Below are positions 63,143 to 64,000 of a stretch of DNA of 64,000 nucleotides, one piece after another. The notes below the pieces were generated by a model. The model was not told the origin of the DNA. It saw only the letters and a program-made list of their open reading frames with translations, and did no database searches. This DNA is from Mycolicibacterium sp. lyk4-40-TYG-92. GTDB lineage: Bacteria > Actinomycetota > Actinomycetes > Mycobacteriales > Mycobacteriaceae. The first letter of the stretch is position 1; every line of letters begins with the position of its first letter. Where the stretch lies: positions 1-64,000 of the forward strand of contig NZ_JARVRX010000007.1 of assembly GCF_030209435.1 (NCBI RefSeq). Reading direction: 5' to 3'. Both the position numbers and the translations under genes were made by a program.

Positions 63143-63349
63143 TCAGAACGACGTGTCCAGTCCGCCCGCACTCTGATTGGCCTCGTCGTGGTTGGAGAAG
63201 TGCTCGCCCAACACGTACGACGAATGCGGATCCGTTCCACTGGGGATCAGCGGGTCGGTGTCGGCACTGGCGATCGGCGCCAGCAGAAGGGCGCCGGCGA
63301 TGCCGGCGGCGGCCATTGCGGGGGCGATGAACTTGATCGGGTTCTTCAT
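63143..63349 (-). CDS. Small secreted protein, unknown function
   Basis: A 68-aa protein starting at ATG 63349 with a signal peptide (MKNPIKFIAPAMAAAGIAGA, then LLLAPIASADTD) that leaves a mature polar peptide of about 36 residues (PHSSYVLGEHFSNHDEANQSAG). The longer frame to 63439 would bury the signal. Mycobacteria encode many such exported peptides. Function unknown. Confidence 0.65.
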   Translation of the reverse strand: MKNPIKFIAPAMAAAGIAGALLLAPIASADTDPLIPSGTDPHSSYVLGEHFSNHDEANQSAGGLDTSF

Positions 63350-63523
63350 GATCGGCGGCTTTCTGTCGAAGGGCTCGTCCGCTTTCCGGACTGCATTCAT
63401 CGTGGGACGCGGGCAGCTGAAAGTCGCTACCGCAGGCACCCGTTCCGTATTGCAGCTAGCCGGAAGACGCAGTTGGGTGCCAGCGACGACGACAACGCGC
63501 CGGGCGCCGACGAATCTGTCCGC

Positions 63524-64000
63524 ATGATGATCAATCGACGGACGATGCTCGGCGGAGCGGGCGCAGTCGGGGTTGCGGCGATTGCCGGCGCCGGTGCCGA
63601 CCGCGCATTCTCATCCCCCTTGCCCCGCAACAACACTCAGGACGCAACCATGACCGACAACGCCGCCCGGTTCGGCAACCCCCGCATCCCGGCCGAACTG
63701 AACACGGCGCAGCCGCACATGTTCCACCTCGGCGCCCTGGCGCCCACGCAGTTCGACGGCGGCACGCTGCGCCAGGCCTACGAAGGCAATTGGCCGATCC
63801 TGACCGGGCAGGAGGCCAGCGTGGTGATGGTCACCCTGGAGCCCGGAGGCATCCGCGAACCGCACTGGCACCCGAGCGCCTGGGAGATCAACGTCATCAC
63901 CGGCGGCGTGGCGACCTGGACCCTGCTCGACCCGTTGGGGCACGCCGAGCAGTTCGAGGCCAACGTCGGCGACGTGGTGTTCGCGCCGCAGGGCTCACTG
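63524..64000 (+). CDS. Tat-exported cupin protein (oxalate decarboxylase-like), 3' end outside window
   Basis: The first 159 codons of a cupin-family protein, continuing past the window. The N-terminus MMINRRTMLGGAGAVGVAAI is a twin-arginine signal (NRRTMLGG). The first cupin motif, GGIREPHWHPSAWEINVITGG, has the His-x-His and Glu metal ligands of oxalate decarboxylase-like bicupins. A second cupin is expected beyond the edge. ATG 63524 and ATG 63527 are alternative starts. Confidence 0.82.
   Translation, partial: MMINRRTMLGGAGAVGVAAIAGAGADRAFSSPLPRNNTQDATMTDNAARFGNPRIPAELNTAQPHMFHLGALAPTQFDGGTLRQAYEGNWPILTGQEASVVMVTLEPGGIREPHWHPSAWEINVITGGVATWTLLDPLGHAEQFEANVGDVVFAPQGSL

Overview
The window is chromosomal DNA of a high-GC actinobacterium, almost certainly a rapidly growing Mycobacterium (Mycolicibacterium type). 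The evidence is an HU protein with a long Pro-Ala-Lys tail (HupB), mycobacterial gene order around leuCD, gltX, serA-leuB, ilvBNC, lppZ, gatCAB-pfkA and ligA, the pafABC-tatAC-helY block of Pup-proteasome organisms, and many starts that look leaderless (a TANNNT box 6-7 nt before ATG or GTG). No prophage, insertion sequence, CRISPR array or rRNA is visible.

Layout. 1-8.9 kb: hupB (3' end outside the window), leuD and leuC with a divergent IclR-type regulator, an exported DUF1800/DUF1501 pair, tRNA-Glu, tRNA-Gln, gltX and a fumarylacetoacetate-hydrolase-family gene. 8.9-20.8 kb is more variable: secreted lipase, MFS transporter, a Pro-rich membrane-anchored protein with a Tyr/Trp/Gly repeat, a DIP1984-family gene followed by a tRNA-like RNA element, two small membrane proteins, a RibD/DHFR-like reductase, a lipoprotein, a Tat-exported class A beta-lactamase, and an alpha/beta hydrolase with its divergent XRE/MmyB regulator. 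20.8-29.7 kb: leuB and serA, a desaturase-like flavoprotein, WrbA, and ilvC-ilvN-ilvB behind a readable transcription attenuator with a leader peptide containing Leu-Leu-Val-Val. 29.7-45.6 kb: cfp6, DoxX, lppZ, gatB, a GDPD, pfkA, gatA-gatC, an ACT protein, a DUF4178-DUF4247-DUF350-aminopropyltransferase operon, and ligA. 45.6-49.9 kb: YjbR, methyltransferase, TetR plus metal-dependent hydrolase, and an ABC1/UbiB kinase. These sit at the join between two blocks that are far apart in M. tuberculosis and, from memory, in M. smegmatis. 49.9-61.5 kb: pepE, an exonuclease, a DUF4333 protein, an MBL hydrolase, and the helY-tatC-tatA-pafC-pafB-pafA run. 61.5-64 kb: a TetR/hydrolase divergon, a small secreted protein, and the start of a Tat-exported cupin.

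Themes. Branched-chain amino-acid synthesis (leuCD, leuB, ilvBNC) shares the window with serine synthesis and two branches of tRNA charging: GltX beside its own tRNA genes, and the GatCAB amidotransferase that corrects misacylated Glu-tRNA(Gln). The paf block couples pupylation (PafA) and the PafBC DNA-damage regulator to Tat export.

Most unusual items: the tRNA-like element whose flanks pair with the last codons of the DIP1984 gene; a 35-bp tandem repeat between pafB and pafC that builds a chain of overlapping 12-residue mini-ORFs, similar in design to MIRU elements; the Tyr/Trp/Gly repeat protein; the complete ilvB attenuator; and three convergent gene pairs that each share one CTAG as both stop codons.
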